Positions 52,920 through 62,361 of a DNA stretch of 64,000 nt are shown one piece after another. A model generated the notes under the pieces. That model saw only the letters and a program-made list of their open reading frames with translations, searched no databases and was not told where the DNA came from. A program made the translations under genes and the position numbers. Position 1 is the first letter of the stretch. Each line of letters opens with the position of its first letter. The stretch lies in assembly GCA_947177165.1 (NCBI GenBank), contig CAMWTP010000029.1, positions 1 to 64,000 of the forward strand, written 5' to 3'. This stretch comes from an uncultured Lachnospiraceae bacterium (GTDB lineage Bacteria; Bacillota; Clostridia; Lachnospirales; Lachnospiraceae).

Positions 52920-54509
52920 ATGAAGGAAAAATACGAATCACTGGCACTTGCCGAACTGAGAGAAATTGCAAAGGCACGTGGAATGAAACGCATAAGCGGA
53001 CTGAAAAAGGCAGAGTTGATTGAACTGATGCTGACGGAGGATGAGAAGGACAAGGAGGCTGGGAAGGATGTTGAGCCCAAGCCGGTGCTCCGCGGCATGA
53101 AAGAGCCATCCTTTGTGACATCATCAAACAATTCTGGCGACAAGACGAACCGGTACGAGCGCAGGGAGAGGACACCGAGAGCGCAGAGCGGAGATAGCGC
53201 AGAGCGCCCGTCGAGAGATCAGCGCACAGGTGACAATAACAACAGCAACGCAGAGCGTCCGCCAAGAGAGCAGAGGGGATATGCAGACAACAGTAGTACA
53301 GAACGTCCGGTGAGGGAACAGCGGACAGCGCCGGAAGGGGTGGAGAACAGACAGTCTGACGAGAAGTTTCCGTCAGAGCTTGACAGCGGTATGACAGCAA
53401 GGGGAATCCTTGAGGTGATGCCGGATGGATTTGGCTTTATCAGAAGTGAGAACTTCCTGCCAGGCGATAATGATGTGTATGTGGCGCCGAGCCAGATCCG
53501 CCGTTTCGGACTGCGAACAGGTGATATCATAGAAGGAAACACGCGTATCAAGACAATGAACGAGAAGTTCAGCGCACTGTTATATCTGAAGAAAGTGAAC
53601 GGTTTTCCGCCAGAGCTTGCCACAAGGAGACGCAGTTTTGAGGATATGACGCCTGTCTTTCCGGATAAGCGCATCAAGTTGGAGACGCCTGGGGCCAGCG
53701 TGGCGATGCGGATTATGGACTTGATGAGTCCTGTCGGCAAGGGGCAGCGCGGTATGATTGTATCACCGCCAAAGGCTGGTAAGACGACGCTGCTGAAGGA
53801 AGTGGCAAAGTCAATTCTGAAGACGGCGCCAGATATGCATATGATCATTTTGCTGATCGATGAGCGCCCGGAGGAAGTCACTGATATTAAGGAGGCGATT
53901 CAGGGGCCGAATGTCGAGGTCATCTACTCGACTTTTGACGAGCTGCCAGAGCATCACAAGAGAGTTGCGGAGATGGTGATTGAGCGCGCAAAGCGTCTTG
54001 TTGAACACAGAAAAGATGTCTGCATCCTGCTTGACAGCATCACCCGGCTGACGCGCGCCTACAATCTCACTGTTCCGCCAAGCGGCCGCACTTTGTCAGG
54101 CGGACTTGACCCGGCGGCGCTGCACATGCCAAAGCGGTTTTTCGGTGCGGCGAGAAATATGCGCGAGGGCGGAAGCCTTACAATTCTTGCGACGGCGCTT
54201 GTCGAGACAGGTTCCAAGATGGATGATGTGGTGTACGAGGAGTTCAAGGGAACCGGTAATATGGAGATGGTGCTTGACAGAAAGCTTTCTGAGAAGCGGG
54301 TATTTCCGGCAATCGACATCCCGAAATCCGGTACGAGGCGCGAGGATCTGCTGTTGACGCCGGACGAGCTGGAGGCGATCAACGTGATGCGCAAGGCGCT
54401 CAACGGACTAAAGTCGGACGAGGCTGTCGACAAGATACTGGATATGTTCTATCGCACGAAGAACAATACAGAATTTGTGGAGATGGTGAAAAAGATGAAA
54501 TTTATATAA
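52920..54509 (+). CDS. rho: Transcription termination factor Rho with extended disordered N-terminus
   Basis: Hexameric RNA-dependent ATPase that ends transcription. The 529 residues exceed the E. coli length of 419. The N-terminal SAP-like helical part (1-42, [12 protein letters not shown]) is followed by a low-complexity, charged, Asn-rich insertion (about 45-155). This insertion carries three copies of a motif of the form ERPxREQR at 95-102, 112-119 and 128-135. The RNA-binding cold-shock domain ([14 protein letters not shown]) and the ATPase core (Walker [42 protein letters not shown]) are intact. An ATG with AAAGGTGG upstream starts the gene. Confidence 0.96.
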   Translation: MKEKYESLALAELREIAKARGMKRISGLKKAELIELMLTEDEKDKEAGKDVEPKPVLRGMKEPSFVTSSNNSGDKTNRYERRERTPRAQSGDSAERPSRDQRTGDNNNSNAERPPREQRGYADNSSTERPVREQRTAPEGVENRQSDEKFPSELDSGMTARGILEVMPDGFGFIRSENFLPGDNDVYVAPSQIRRFGLRTGDIIEGNTRIKTMNEKFSALLYLKKVNGFPPELATRRRSFEDMTPVFPDKRIKLETPGASVAMRIMDLMSPVGKGQRGMIVSPPKAGKTTLLKEVAKSILKTAPDMHMIILLIDERPEEVTDIKEAIQGPNVEVIYSTFDELPEHHKRVAEMVIERAKRLVEHRKDVCILLDSITRLTRAYNLTVPPSGRTLSGGLDPAALHMPKRFFGAARNMREGGSLTILATALVETGSKMDDVVYEEFKGTGNMEMVLDRKLSEKRVFPAIDIPKSGTRREDLLLTPDELEAINVMRKALNGLKSDEAVDKILDMFYRTKNNTEFVEMVKKMKFI

Positions 54510-54536
54510 TCATCAGAATTTTCATAGAAAAAGTGC

Positions 54537-54565
54537 TTGCATAGAATGAAAAGCTATGCTATACT
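54537..54565 (+). promoter_or_regulatory. Promoter of rpmE
   Basis: TTGCAT (54537-54542), a 17-bp spacer and TATACT (54560-54565), 75 bp before the rpmE start. Confidence 0.8.
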
Positions 54566-54639
54566 AAAAAAGCTGTTTATACAGACAAGTATCTGAAAAA
54601 GAAAATCATATTCATTATAACTATAGAGAGGTGAAAGCA

Positions 54640-54846
54640 ATGAGAGAAGGAATCCATCCAAATTACTATCAGGCAACTGTTACCTGCAACTGTGGCAACA
54701 CTTTCGTGACAGGTTCTACAAAGCCTGAGATCCACGTGGAAGTTTGTTCAAAATGCCATTCATTCTACACAGGACAGCAGAAGGCTGCATCGGCTCGTGG
54801 ACGTATTGATAAGTTCAACAGGAAGTACGGCGTAGAAAGCAAATAA
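54640..54846 (+). CDS. rpmE: 50S ribosomal protein L31, zinc-binding form
   Basis: Ribosomal protein L31, part of the bridge between subunits. The 68 residues begin [10 protein letters not shown]. The four-cysteine zinc site is formed by CNC (residues 16 and 18 region) and CSKC about 20 residues later, so this is the C+ (zinc-containing) form, which can serve as a zinc store. ATG 54640 follows AGAGAGGTGA; an earlier in-frame GTG at 54631 lies inside that site. Own promoter upstream and terminator downstream. Confidence 0.97.
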   Translation: MREGIHPNYYQATVTCNCGNTFVTGSTKPEIHVEVCSKCHSFYTGQQKAASARGRIDKFNRKYGVESK

Positions 54847-54857
54847 GTAGCGGAAAC

Positions 54858-54896
54858 AAGGTTGAGGTAAAGAATATCTCAACCTTTCGTTTTATA
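54858..54896 (+). terminator. Rho-independent terminator after rpmE
   Basis: AAGGTTGAG (54858-54866) pairs with CTCAACCTT (54878-54886) over an 11-base loop, followed by TCGTTTTA. Confidence 0.75.
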
Positions 54897-54921
54897 CATT
54901 ATATATAAAGAGGTAAGATAA

Positions 54922-55887
54922 ATGGCAAAGAAGAGACAGGCACAGTATTCCGGAATAGGCGGACAGGCTGTTTTAGAGGGCGTGATGATGAAGAACAAGA
55001 CGAAATACGCCGTGGCAGTGCGCAAGCCCGACGGGGATATTGATGTGCAGGTAGAGGAATATCAGGGAGTCTGTGGTGATAAGAAGTTCGCAAAGCTGCC
55101 CTTGATCAGGGGTGTTTTTGCCTTTATAGATTCCCTCGTGCTGGGCATGAGGGTGACGATGCACTCGGCATCTTTTTATGAAGAGGAGGAGGCGTCACCG
55201 GAGGAAAAGGCAAAGGAGGAAGCCAAAAAGTCATCGGGAGGCAGAGCTGATGATATCATGATGGGAGTTACAGTGGCGGTTTCTGTGGTCATAGCTGTGG
55301 CGCTCTTTATGCTGCTGCCATTCCTGATATCGGATCTGCTGGGGAAATATATCCGCAATACGAGTCTGGTGGCGATATTGGAAGGTCTTCTGCGCATTCT
55401 GATTTTTGTGGGGTATATCGCGGCAATATCACTGATGAAGGATATCAGGCGGTTGTATATGTATCATGGGGCGGAGCACAAATGTATCAACTGTATCGAG
55501 AGAGGGCGGCCGCTCACCGTTAAGAATGTTATGCGGAGTTCCAGACAGCACAAGCGCTGCGGAACCAGCTTTTTGCTGTTTGTCGTGCTCGTGAGCGTGA
55601 TTGTGTTCTTTTTTATCCGGGTTGACAATCTGGCGTTAAAGCTTGTTCTGAGGCTGCTTTTTGTACCGGTGATTGCGGGGATATCTTACGAGATTATCAG
55701 GCTTGCCGGGAGGTGCAACAATATCCTGATCCGCATCATATCAGCGCCGGGAATGTGGATGCAGCGCCTGACGACGAAGGAGCCGGACGAGGATATGGTG
55801 GCGGTAGCCATCGCTTCGGTCGAGGCGGTGTTTGACTGGAGGGCATATCTGACAGAGACATTTGGTTATGAGGCTGATGACCTATGA
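54922..55887 (+). CDS. DUF1385 family membrane protein (YqhQ-like)
   Basis: A 321-residue integral membrane protein of the DUF1385 family. The N-terminal SGIGGQAVLEGVMMKN motif and the YHGAEHKCINCIERG motif are characteristic. Hydrophobic segments lie at about 118-138, 150-172, 208-227 and 232-248. Its biochemical role is not known to me. It commonly sits beside rpmE, prmC and prfA in Firmicutes, as here. Its stop overlaps the prmC start (ATGA), so the two are translationally coupled. Confidence 0.92.
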   Translation: MAKKRQAQYSGIGGQAVLEGVMMKNKTKYAVAVRKPDGDIDVQVEEYQGVCGDKKFAKLPLIRGVFAFIDSLVLGMRVTMHSASFYEEEEASPEEKAKEEAKKSSGGRADDIMMGVTVAVSVVIAVALFMLLPFLISDLLGKYIRNTSLVAILEGLLRILIFVGYIAAISLMKDIRRLYMYHGAEHKCINCIERGRPLTVKNVMRSSRQHKRCGTSFLLFVVLVSVIVFFFIRVDNLALKLVLRLLFVPVIAGISYEIIRLAGRCNNILIRIISAPGMWMQRLTTKEPDEDMVAVAIASVEAVFDWRAYLTETFGYEADDL

Positions 55888-56741
55888 CGTACAGGGAATT
55901 GTATGAGTATGGAAGGCTTGCGCTCGAGGCGGCAGGAGTCGCGGAGTCGGCGCTGGACGCGAGGCTGTTGCTTGAGTATATCTGCCGCGCGGACAGAAAT
56001 GAACTGCTCGTTCACGGCGACTGCGAGCGAAGCAGTATGGAAGAACAGTTTTATAGAACCGTCATAGAGAAAAGGGCAGCCCGGGTTCCGCTGCAGCACA
56101 TTGTCGGCGAGCAGGAGTTTATGGGACTGCGCTTCAAAGTGAATGAACATACACTGATACCGAGACAGGATACGGAAATTCTTGTTGAGGAGGCGATGCA
56201 TCACCTCAGTGACGGGATGCGCATTTTAGATCTGTGCACAGGCTCCGGCTGCATTCTGCTAAGTCTGCTGCAGTACAGCAATGAGTGTGAAGGTGTCGGC
56301 ATTGATATTTCTGATAAGGCACTGATGATTGCGAGGGAAAATGCAAAGCGGCTTGGGCTTGAAGCAGCTTTTCTCGAGGGGGATCTGTTTGCACCGCTTG
56401 CGGATTTTGTGTCGGATAAGACTACGGACAGACTGTTTGACATGATTGTGTCCAACCCGCCTTATATCGAGACGGCCGTGATCGGTACCCTGATGCCTGA
56501 GGTGCGCGAGCATGAGCCGGTTCTGGCGCTTGACGGCGGAGAGGACGGGTTATATTTCTATAGGAAGATTGTTGCGGAGGCGCCAAATCATATGAGAAAG
56601 GGTGCGCACCTGTTTTTTGAGATCGGTTGTGAGCAGGGGGACGCTGTGATGTCCCTCATGCGGGAGGCCGGATTGATGCAGGTTGAGATATCGAAGGATT
56701 ACGCTGGACTGGACAGGGTAGTCAGCGGAGTGAAAGGATAA
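55884..56741 (+). CDS. prmC: Peptide chain release factor N5-glutamine methyltransferase
   Basis: Methylates the glutamine of the GGQ motif in release factors RF1 and RF2. The 285-residue protein has the N-terminal helical substrate domain (TYRELYEYGRLALEAAG), RQDTEILVEEA and the SAM-binding LDLCTGSGCILLSLL. The NPPY motif sits in VSNPPYIE and binds the target glutamine. It overlaps the DUF1385 gene by 4 bases and precedes its substrate gene prfA by 18 bp. Confidence 0.96.
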   Translation: MTYRELYEYGRLALEAAGVAESALDARLLLEYICRADRNELLVHGDCERSSMEEQFYRTVIEKRAARVPLQHIVGEQEFMGLRFKVNEHTLIPRQDTEILVEEAMHHLSDGMRILDLCTGSGCILLSLLQYSNECEGVGIDISDKALMIARENAKRLGLEAAFLEGDLFAPLADFVSDKTTDRLFDMIVSNPPYIETAVIGTLMPEVREHEPVLALDGGEDGLYFYRKIVAEAPNHMRKGAHLFFEIGCEQGDAVMSLMREAGLMQVEISKDYAGLDRVVSGVKG

Positions 56742-56759
56742 CTAACAGGGGGTTTTGAG

Positions 56760-57836
56760 ATGTTTGATAAGTTAGAGGATTTGCTTCATCGTTTTGAGGA
56801 AATCTTAAATGAGCTCAATGAGCCGACGGTCACAGAGGATCAGAAGCGTTTTCGGGCGCTGATGAAGGAGCAGAGTGACCTGACGCCGCTCGTTGAGGCG
56901 TACAAGGAATATAAGAAATGTAATGAGACAGTGGAGGACTCGCTGGCGCTGCTGGATTCCGAGAGTGACGAGGAAATGCGGGAGATGCTGAAAGAGGAGC
57001 TGAGTGATGCCAAAAAGCGCATCGAGGAGCTCGAGACGGAAATGAAGATCCTGCTTCTTCCGAAGGATCCGAACGATGACAAGAATGTCATCGTGGAAAT
57101 CCGCGCAGGAGCGGGCGGCGACGAGGCAGCACTGTTTGCGGCAGAGATTTACAGAATGTACGTTCACTACGCAGAGGGCAGACGTTGGAAGGTGGAGCTT
57201 GCGGAGTGCGAGGAGATCGGTATTGGAGGCATGAAGAGTGTCACCTTTATGATATCGGGACAGGGCGCTTACTCTGTCATGAAGTATGAGTCCGGTGTGC
57301 ACCGTGTACAGCGTGTGCCGGAGACGGAGTCCGGCGGGCGTATCCATACCTCCACGATCAGCGTGGCAGTGATGCCGGAGGTGGATGACGACATTGACAT
57401 TGTGATCGAGGACAAAGATATCCGCATCGATGTCATGAGGGCATCAGGAAACGGCGGGCAGTGTGTCAACACGACAGACTCCGCAGTCCGCCTGACGCAC
57501 TATCCGACGGGCATCGTCGTGTACAGCCAGACAGAGAAGTCACAGCTGCAGAACAAGGCGAAGGCGTTTGCACTGTTGAAGGCAAAGCTGTATGACATGG
57601 AGCAGCAGCAGCGCCACGACGCGGAGGCGGAGATGCGCAGGAGCCAGATCGGCACAGGTGACCGCTCGGAGAAGATCCGGACTTACAATTTCCCGCAGGG
57701 GCGCGTGACAGATCATCGGATTAACCTCACCATATATAAGCTTGACAAGGTGATGAACGGCGATATCCAGGAGATTATTGACGCATGTATCGCCGCCGAC
57801 CAGGCTGCGAAGCTGGCGAAGATGAATCAGAATTGA
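56760..57836 (+). CDS. prfA: Peptide chain release factor 1
   Basis: RF1 ends translation at UAA and UAG. The 358-residue protein has the GGQ motif in [18 protein letters not shown], which triggers peptide release and is methylated by PrmC. The codon-recognition tripeptide of the PxT type is PET in [16 protein letters not shown], which separates RF1 from RF2 (SPF). The N-terminal coiled-coil domain and the C-terminal domain are complete. ATG 56760 follows GGGGG. Last gene of the DUF1385-prmC-prfA set. Confidence 0.97.
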   Translation: MFDKLEDLLHRFEEILNELNEPTVTEDQKRFRALMKEQSDLTPLVEAYKEYKKCNETVEDSLALLDSESDEEMREMLKEELSDAKKRIEELETEMKILLLPKDPNDDKNVIVEIRAGAGGDEAALFAAEIYRMYVHYAEGRRWKVELAECEEIGIGGMKSVTFMISGQGAYSVMKYESGVHRVQRVPETESGGRIHTSTISVAVMPEVDDDIDIVIEDKDIRIDVMRASGNGGQCVNTTDSAVRLTHYPTGIVVYSQTEKSQLQNKAKAFALLKAKLYDMEQQQRHDAEAEMRRSQIGTGDRSEKIRTYNFPQGRVTDHRINLTIYKLDKVMNGDIQEIIDACIAADQAAKLAKMNQN

Positions 57837-57852
57837 TAGGAACAGAGGAAAT

Positions 57853-57881
57853 TTGCAAATATAGTATTTTGATGATACAAT
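57853..57881 (+). promoter_or_regulatory. Promoter of the EAL-domain gene
   Basis: TTGCAA (57853-57858), a 17-bp spacer and TGA-TACAAT (57876-57881, extended -10), 41 bp before the start codon. Confidence 0.75.
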
Positions 57882-57921
57882 AGAAGCAACAAAAATTGCA
57901 ACGATGAAAGGGACTAATGAT

Positions 57922-59820
57922 ATGAATGTTCAAATGCAGGTCTGTGGATTAATTATTTTGTTGCTGATATTGTACTTTTATAAGAGGCAGGATACGGTCG
58001 GGCTGTATACGGAAGCCTTGTTCCGGCGGGCGTTGTATACGTGTATGGCGTGTCTTGTCCTCGATATCCTGTCTGTGATTCTCATTGTGAATCAGGATCG
58101 TCTTCCGGGGCTGCTTGTGAGGGCAGAGTGCAAAATGTACCTGGTCTCCCTGGTTGGGACAGGCTATGTGGCGTTGGCGTATGCCTGTGCAGATGCTTTC
58201 AGTCTGACAAAGGTGAGCAAGTTTGTCAAAATGATAGGTGCTGCGTCAGCGGTGGCTGGTATTGTCATATTTCTGCTGCCAGTCAATATCTTTTGTGAGG
58301 GAAGGGATGTCTATACATACGGTCCGGCCTGCATTGCGACGTATATAGGGGCAGTAGTGTTGTTGCTGGCAACGCTGTTTTATACGGCGAGGAGTGGGAA
58401 CGGGATGAATCCCAGACGGCGCAGGGCGATCCGCATATGGATGATTATCTGGCTGGCGGCCGCGGTAATCCAGCTTATGAACAGCGAGATTCTGCTGGTT
58501 GGATTTGCGAGTGCGTTGGGAATTGTTGTCCTGTTTTTTGAGCTTGAGAATCCTGAGGCGAATATCGACAGAAAGACAGGTTTTTTCAATGCGAGGGCGT
58601 TTATAGACTATGTAAAGCATAAATACAACAGCAGTGAGGAAGTTGCCGGTATGCTGGTCTCGCTTGACAATGCGCATTCGAACGATATACGGATCGAACA
58701 CATGGCTGATATCATGGCAGAGGTGACGGAGCTGATCAGAAGGATTCCGGAGACAAAGCGGTTTAAGACGGACGACAGGGAATTTACACTGGTGTTTGAC
58801 AACAGCGAGCAGATGGAGCGCGCATATAATATGATAAACCAGAGGTTTCAGAGGGAATGGCTGGAGGATGCGGATGACAAAACCCCGGTAAGCCTGCAGC
58901 CGTATTATGTGCTGGTTCCGACAGGGAGCGTTGCGGACGATGCAGATGAGATGCTGGGATTTCTCCGGTATTTCAAGGCGCACTGCATGGACAATCCTGA
59001 GAATCATGTAAACATTATTGATGAGAACAGTGTGGCGAAGAAAAAAGAGCGGGATGCGATGCTCGCAACGATTGTCAAAGCGATGGAGGAGGACAGGGTG
59101 GAAGTTTTCTTCCAGCCGATTTATGCGACACACACGAAGAAGTTTGTGTCGGCCGAAGCGCTTGTGCGCATTCGACGGGAAGACGGGAGCATTATTCCTC
59201 CCGGTCTGTTTATACCGATTGCCGAGGAGACCGGACTGATTGTAAAGCTTGGCGAGCGGGTCTTTGAAAAGGTGTGCCGGTTTATCACGAAGCATACGCC
59301 CGAGCAGTACGGCGTGGAGTATATCGAAATCAACCTGTCCGTGGTACAGTGCGAGGCGAAGTCGCTGGCAAAATGCTACAGTGACATTATGGACAAATAT
59401 AAAATCAATCCCGCATTCATCAATCTGGAAATCACGGAATCAGCGTCGATTGTCATGAGAAAGACGCTGCTGGATAACATGAAGACACTGATCAATTACG
59501 GTGTGAGTTTTTCCCTGGATGATTTCGGAAATGGCCAGTCCAACCTGAACTATATCGTGGACATGCCAGTGCACATTGTCAAGTTTGACAGGGATATGAC
59601 ACAGGCGTATTTTGAGAGTGAAAAGGCGAGGTATGTACTGCAGGCAGCGACGGATATGATACAGGGGCTGGGACTGAAAGTGGTTGCGGAAGGTGTGGAG
59701 ACGGCAGAACAGCTCAGGGAGCTTGAACGGCTGGGAATCGATTACATACAGGGCTACTATTTCTCCAAACCCATTGAGGCTGACCGATATCTTGAATTTC
59801 TGAAAGTGAAGAATGTATAA
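57922..59820 (+). CDS. Membrane EAL-domain cyclic di-GMP phosphodiesterase
   Basis: A 632-residue protein. The N-terminal 210 residues contain about seven hydrophobic segments, a membrane sensor module. Residues 215-360 look like a GGDEF-type domain (DRKTGFFNARAFIDYV) that lacks the GGDEF signature, so it should not make c-di-GMP. The EAL domain (about 375-625) is intact: SAEALVRIRR, the metal/catalytic segments INLS, LEITES, DDFGNG, KFDR, and EGVETAEQ. It should hydrolyse cyclic di-GMP. ATG 57922 is 10 bases from AAAGGG; an in-frame ATG at 57904 precedes that site. Confidence 0.92.
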   Translation: MNVQMQVCGLIILLLILYFYKRQDTVGLYTEALFRRALYTCMACLVLDILSVILIVNQDRLPGLLVRAECKMYLVSLVGTGYVALAYACADAFSLTKVSKFVKMIGAASAVAGIVIFLLPVNIFCEGRDVYTYGPACIATYIGAVVLLLATLFYTARSGNGMNPRRRRAIRIWMIIWLAAAVIQLMNSEILLVGFASALGIVVLFFELENPEANIDRKTGFFNARAFIDYVKHKYNSSEEVAGMLVSLDNAHSNDIRIEHMADIMAEVTELIRRIPETKRFKTDDREFTLVFDNSEQMERAYNMINQRFQREWLEDADDKTPVSLQPYYVLVPTGSVADDADEMLGFLRYFKAHCMDNPENHVNIIDENSVAKKKERDAMLATIVKAMEEDRVEVFFQPIYATHTKKFVSAEALVRIRREDGSIIPPGLFIPIAEETGLIVKLGERVFEKVCRFITKHTPEQYGVEYIEINLSVVQCEAKSLAKCYSDIMDKYKINPAFINLEITESASIVMRKTLLDNMKTLINYGVSFSLDDFGNGQSNLNYIVDMPVHIVKFDRDMTQAYFESEKARYVLQAATDMIQGLGLKVVAEGVETAEQLRELERLGIDYIQGYYFSKPIEADRYLEFLKVKNV

Positions 59821-59830
59821 AATAATGACC

Positions 59831-59870
59831 AATAAAAGACACTTTAGCCTACTAAAGTGTCTTTTATTTT
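59831..59870 (+). terminator. Rho-independent terminator after the EAL gene
   Basis: A perfect 17-bp stem (59831-59847 with 59852-59868), loop CCTA, ends in TTTT. It lies 10 bp after the stop codon. Confidence 0.93.
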
Positions 59871-60126
59871 AAACTCTACACAACACTATAACATAACAGA
59901 AAATATAAGTCTAGTATTTTTGGAATTTGAAGGTATAATTTTATTTGTAGCAATCACAACATGCAACCCTGGCGGGGATGTGCGGGAATGGACGATGCTG
60001 GCGCTCCGGTTTCTGGTTGGGCGCAATACTGGCGGTTCTGGCACGCTCTTGTGGGAAGTACATGTATAAACCTGCACAGACGCAGGTAAGGGACAATGGA
60101 AGTTCCTGGAAAGGTATGGGTAAAAT
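59871..60126 (+). other. Spacer before the HelD-like gene
   Basis: No gene is supported here. TATAAT occurs at 59934-59939 but has no -35 at the proper distance. The rest of the spacer shows no strong hairpin. A GGAAAGG site at 60108-60114 serves the following ATG at a rather long 12-base spacing. Confidence 0.4.
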
Positions 60127-62193
60127 ATGTCAGAGAACAAAACATCACAAAACAAGGAATGGCGGAAAGAGGAGGCGCATTTAAAGGAATGCAGGGCACT
60201 GATTGCATCCAATGTTGAGGAGTACAGGCAGCAGTATGAGTCGCGGCACAGGGAGACGAAGGAGCTGTTTGACGCGGTGCAGAGCGGCAACGTCGAGCTG
60301 TACGACCAGATGATGACTTCCCGGAGTCTGGAAGAGCACAGCCTGAATCAGCTGAACAAAAATCAGGCGGCATACGACAAGCCGTTTTTTGGCAGAATTG
60401 ATTACCGAAATATGGACGAGCGGCTGTTTGAGTCAATCTACATTGGAAAGCACGGTGTCCTGAGAGACAAGACAAATGTGGAGATTGTGGACTGGCGAGC
60501 ACCGATTTCCAGTGTCTATTATGAAAATGAAATCGGACTGGGCACATACAGCATTCCTGACAGCCACAGTGATGGGAAAGGGCGCGAGTACCGCATAGAC
60601 CTGAATCTGAAACGCACTTATGACATTGAGGAGGGGCGTCTGCAGGGCTTTTACGACAGTGATGTGGCGGCAAATGATGAACTGCTGGTGAAGTATCTGA
60701 GCAAAAACAGGGATGCCGTGCTCGGTGATATCATTGCCACGATACAGAAAGAACAGAATGAGATCATACGGGAGAGCCCGTTTCACAATATTCTCGTGCA
60801 GGGAGTTGCGGGGAGCGGGAAGACGACAGTGGCGATGCACCGGATTTCCTATATTATGTACAACTATAAAGAGCGCTTTATGTCCAATGAGTTCTGTATC
60901 GTGGGAGGGAGCGATATTCTGATTGATTATATTACAGGCGGCCTTCCGGAACTGGATGTGTATGATGTAAAGCATATGCGCATGGATGAGCTGTTGACCC
61001 ATTTGCTGAAAAAAGAGTGGAAGAAAAAATACAAAATCATACCGCCGTCGCCTAATCTGGCGTGGAAGAGCAAGATGCTTTTTGCATCGGAGCTGGAACA
61101 GCATCTGCAGCGGCTGCGCAGTCATATCCTTGGAAACTGTGTGGTGTGCGATGAGGAGATCGGAATGCTTCTGTCCCAGAAAAATAATGACGATTTCATC
61201 AACGGAAATCCCGCTTACTCCATTAACCGGCTACTGGTGACACTTGACGAGCGGCTGCGAAACCGCATCAAACTGCAGTGTCAGGACCGCGAGGAGGTCG
61301 GTATTTTCAAGAGGAAGCTTGTACAGTACAGGAACTATTTCTCAAAATACTGTTACAAGGGCAGTGTGGTGAATCTGTACCTGCAGTTTCTGGAGGTGTA
61401 TGGAAAGGCGTATTATATTGATATGGCACCGGTGGTTGAGCAGGTGGCGCGCGGTGTGTTTGATGTGTATGACATTGCGGCGATGCTGATTATTTATTAC
61501 AGGACACTGCAGAGAAAGCCGGATGAGGAGTTCGGACAGATTTTTATCGACGAGGCACAGGATTTTGGCCCGATTGTGTACTATGCGCTGCGGACAGTAC
61601 TGCCAGAGTGTTTCTTTACCATCATGGGTGATGTGTCCCAGAATGTTAATTATGAGTGCGGCATGAACGAGTGGCATGACATGCGGCAGAAGATTTTCGC
61701 CGGCGGAACGGACAGTTTCCGCGTGCTGGCAAAAAGCTACCGGAATACGATTGAGATATCGGACTTTGCCGGGAAGATACTGAGCAGCGCTTCTAAGGGA
61801 GCTTATAAGATAGAGCCGGTCATCAGACATGGCGAACCGGTGCATTTTGTCGAGAGCATTTCGATGGAGGAGGCTGCCGGCATGTCAGTCGATATCCTGT
61901 CAGACATGCGGCAGAAGGGGTATGAGACGATGGCGGTCATCTGCTTTTCTGGTGAGGAGAAGGAGGATGTCATCAGGCGCCTCAGCCGTCAGATACAGCT
62001 CACGGACTCGGACAAGAGCGGATTCAGTAAGGGCGTGATGGTGCTCAGTGTGCCGGAGACGAAGGGACTTGAGTTTGACTGTGTTCTTTTGTGGAAACCG
62101 GACCTGCGCGGGTATAAGGATAATCCGAAGCTTGCAAAGCTCCTGTATGTAGCCGCAACGAGGGCACTGCATGAACTGTTTGTAATTCAGTAG
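60127..62193 (+). CDS. HelD-like UvrD/PcrA-family helicase (RNA polymerase recycling)
   Basis: A 688-residue superfamily 1 ATPase. The N-terminal 200 residues form a long coiled-coil arm followed by FFGRIDYRN, IYIGKHGV and VDWRAPISSVYYE. These blocks are typical of HelD proteins that strip stalled RNA polymerase from nucleic acid in Gram-positive bacteria. Helicase motifs include Walker A QGVAGSGKTTVAMHR, motif II FIDEAQDF, GDVSQNV and the C-terminal ETKGLEFD and YVAATRAL. The name HelD is likely but unproven, since UvrD-like DNA repair helicases share the core. Confidence 0.88.
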   Translation: MSENKTSQNKEWRKEEAHLKECRALIASNVEEYRQQYESRHRETKELFDAVQSGNVELYDQMMTSRSLEEHSLNQLNKNQAAYDKPFFGRIDYRNMDERLFESIYIGKHGVLRDKTNVEIVDWRAPISSVYYENEIGLGTYSIPDSHSDGKGREYRIDLNLKRTYDIEEGRLQGFYDSDVAANDELLVKYLSKNRDAVLGDIIATIQKEQNEIIRESPFHNILVQGVAGSGKTTVAMHRISYIMYNYKERFMSNEFCIVGGSDILIDYITGGLPELDVYDVKHMRMDELLTHLLKKEWKKKYKIIPPSPNLAWKSKMLFASELEQHLQRLRSHILGNCVVCDEEIGMLLSQKNNDDFINGNPAYSINRLLVTLDERLRNRIKLQCQDREEVGIFKRKLVQYRNYFSKYCYKGSVVNLYLQFLEVYGKAYYIDMAPVVEQVARGVFDVYDIAAMLIIYYRTLQRKPDEEFGQIFIDEAQDFGPIVYYALRTVLPECFFTIMGDVSQNVNYECGMNEWHDMRQKIFAGGTDSFRVLAKSYRNTIEISDFAGKILSSASKGAYKIEPVIRHGEPVHFVESISMEEAAGMSVDILSDMRQKGYETMAVICFSGEEKEDVIRRLSRQIQLTDSDKSGFSKGVMVLSVPETKGLEFDCVLLWKPDLRGYKDNPKLAKLLYVAATRALHELFVIQ

Positions 62194-62302
62194 GGTATTG
62201 CTGTGGCAGTGCGGTAAATTAGTTCCGGTTTTGATTTCAACAAAAGCGGACAAAATAGGAATCTGACATAAGTATTGCGTGTATGGTCAATAGAAGTAAT
62301 AA

Positions 62303-62340
62303 GGGCAGCGGTGCAGAAACAGGGCGTGTTGCCGCTGCCC
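62303..62340 (+). promoter_or_regulatory. Leader hairpin abutting the aroA ribosome binding site
   Basis: GGGCAGCGG (62303-62311) pairs perfectly with CCGCTGCCC (62332-62340). The stem ends three bases before the GAAAGGA ribosome binding site (62344-62350). It may stabilise the mRNA or control translation. Confidence 0.5.
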
Positions 62341-62361
62341 AGCGAAAGGAACAGTGATGAG

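Noticed and set aside
58246-59295. 349-codon open frame opposite the EAL gene
   Set aside because: It is a Cys/His/Arg-rich antisense shadow of the EAL gene without recognisable domains or start signals.
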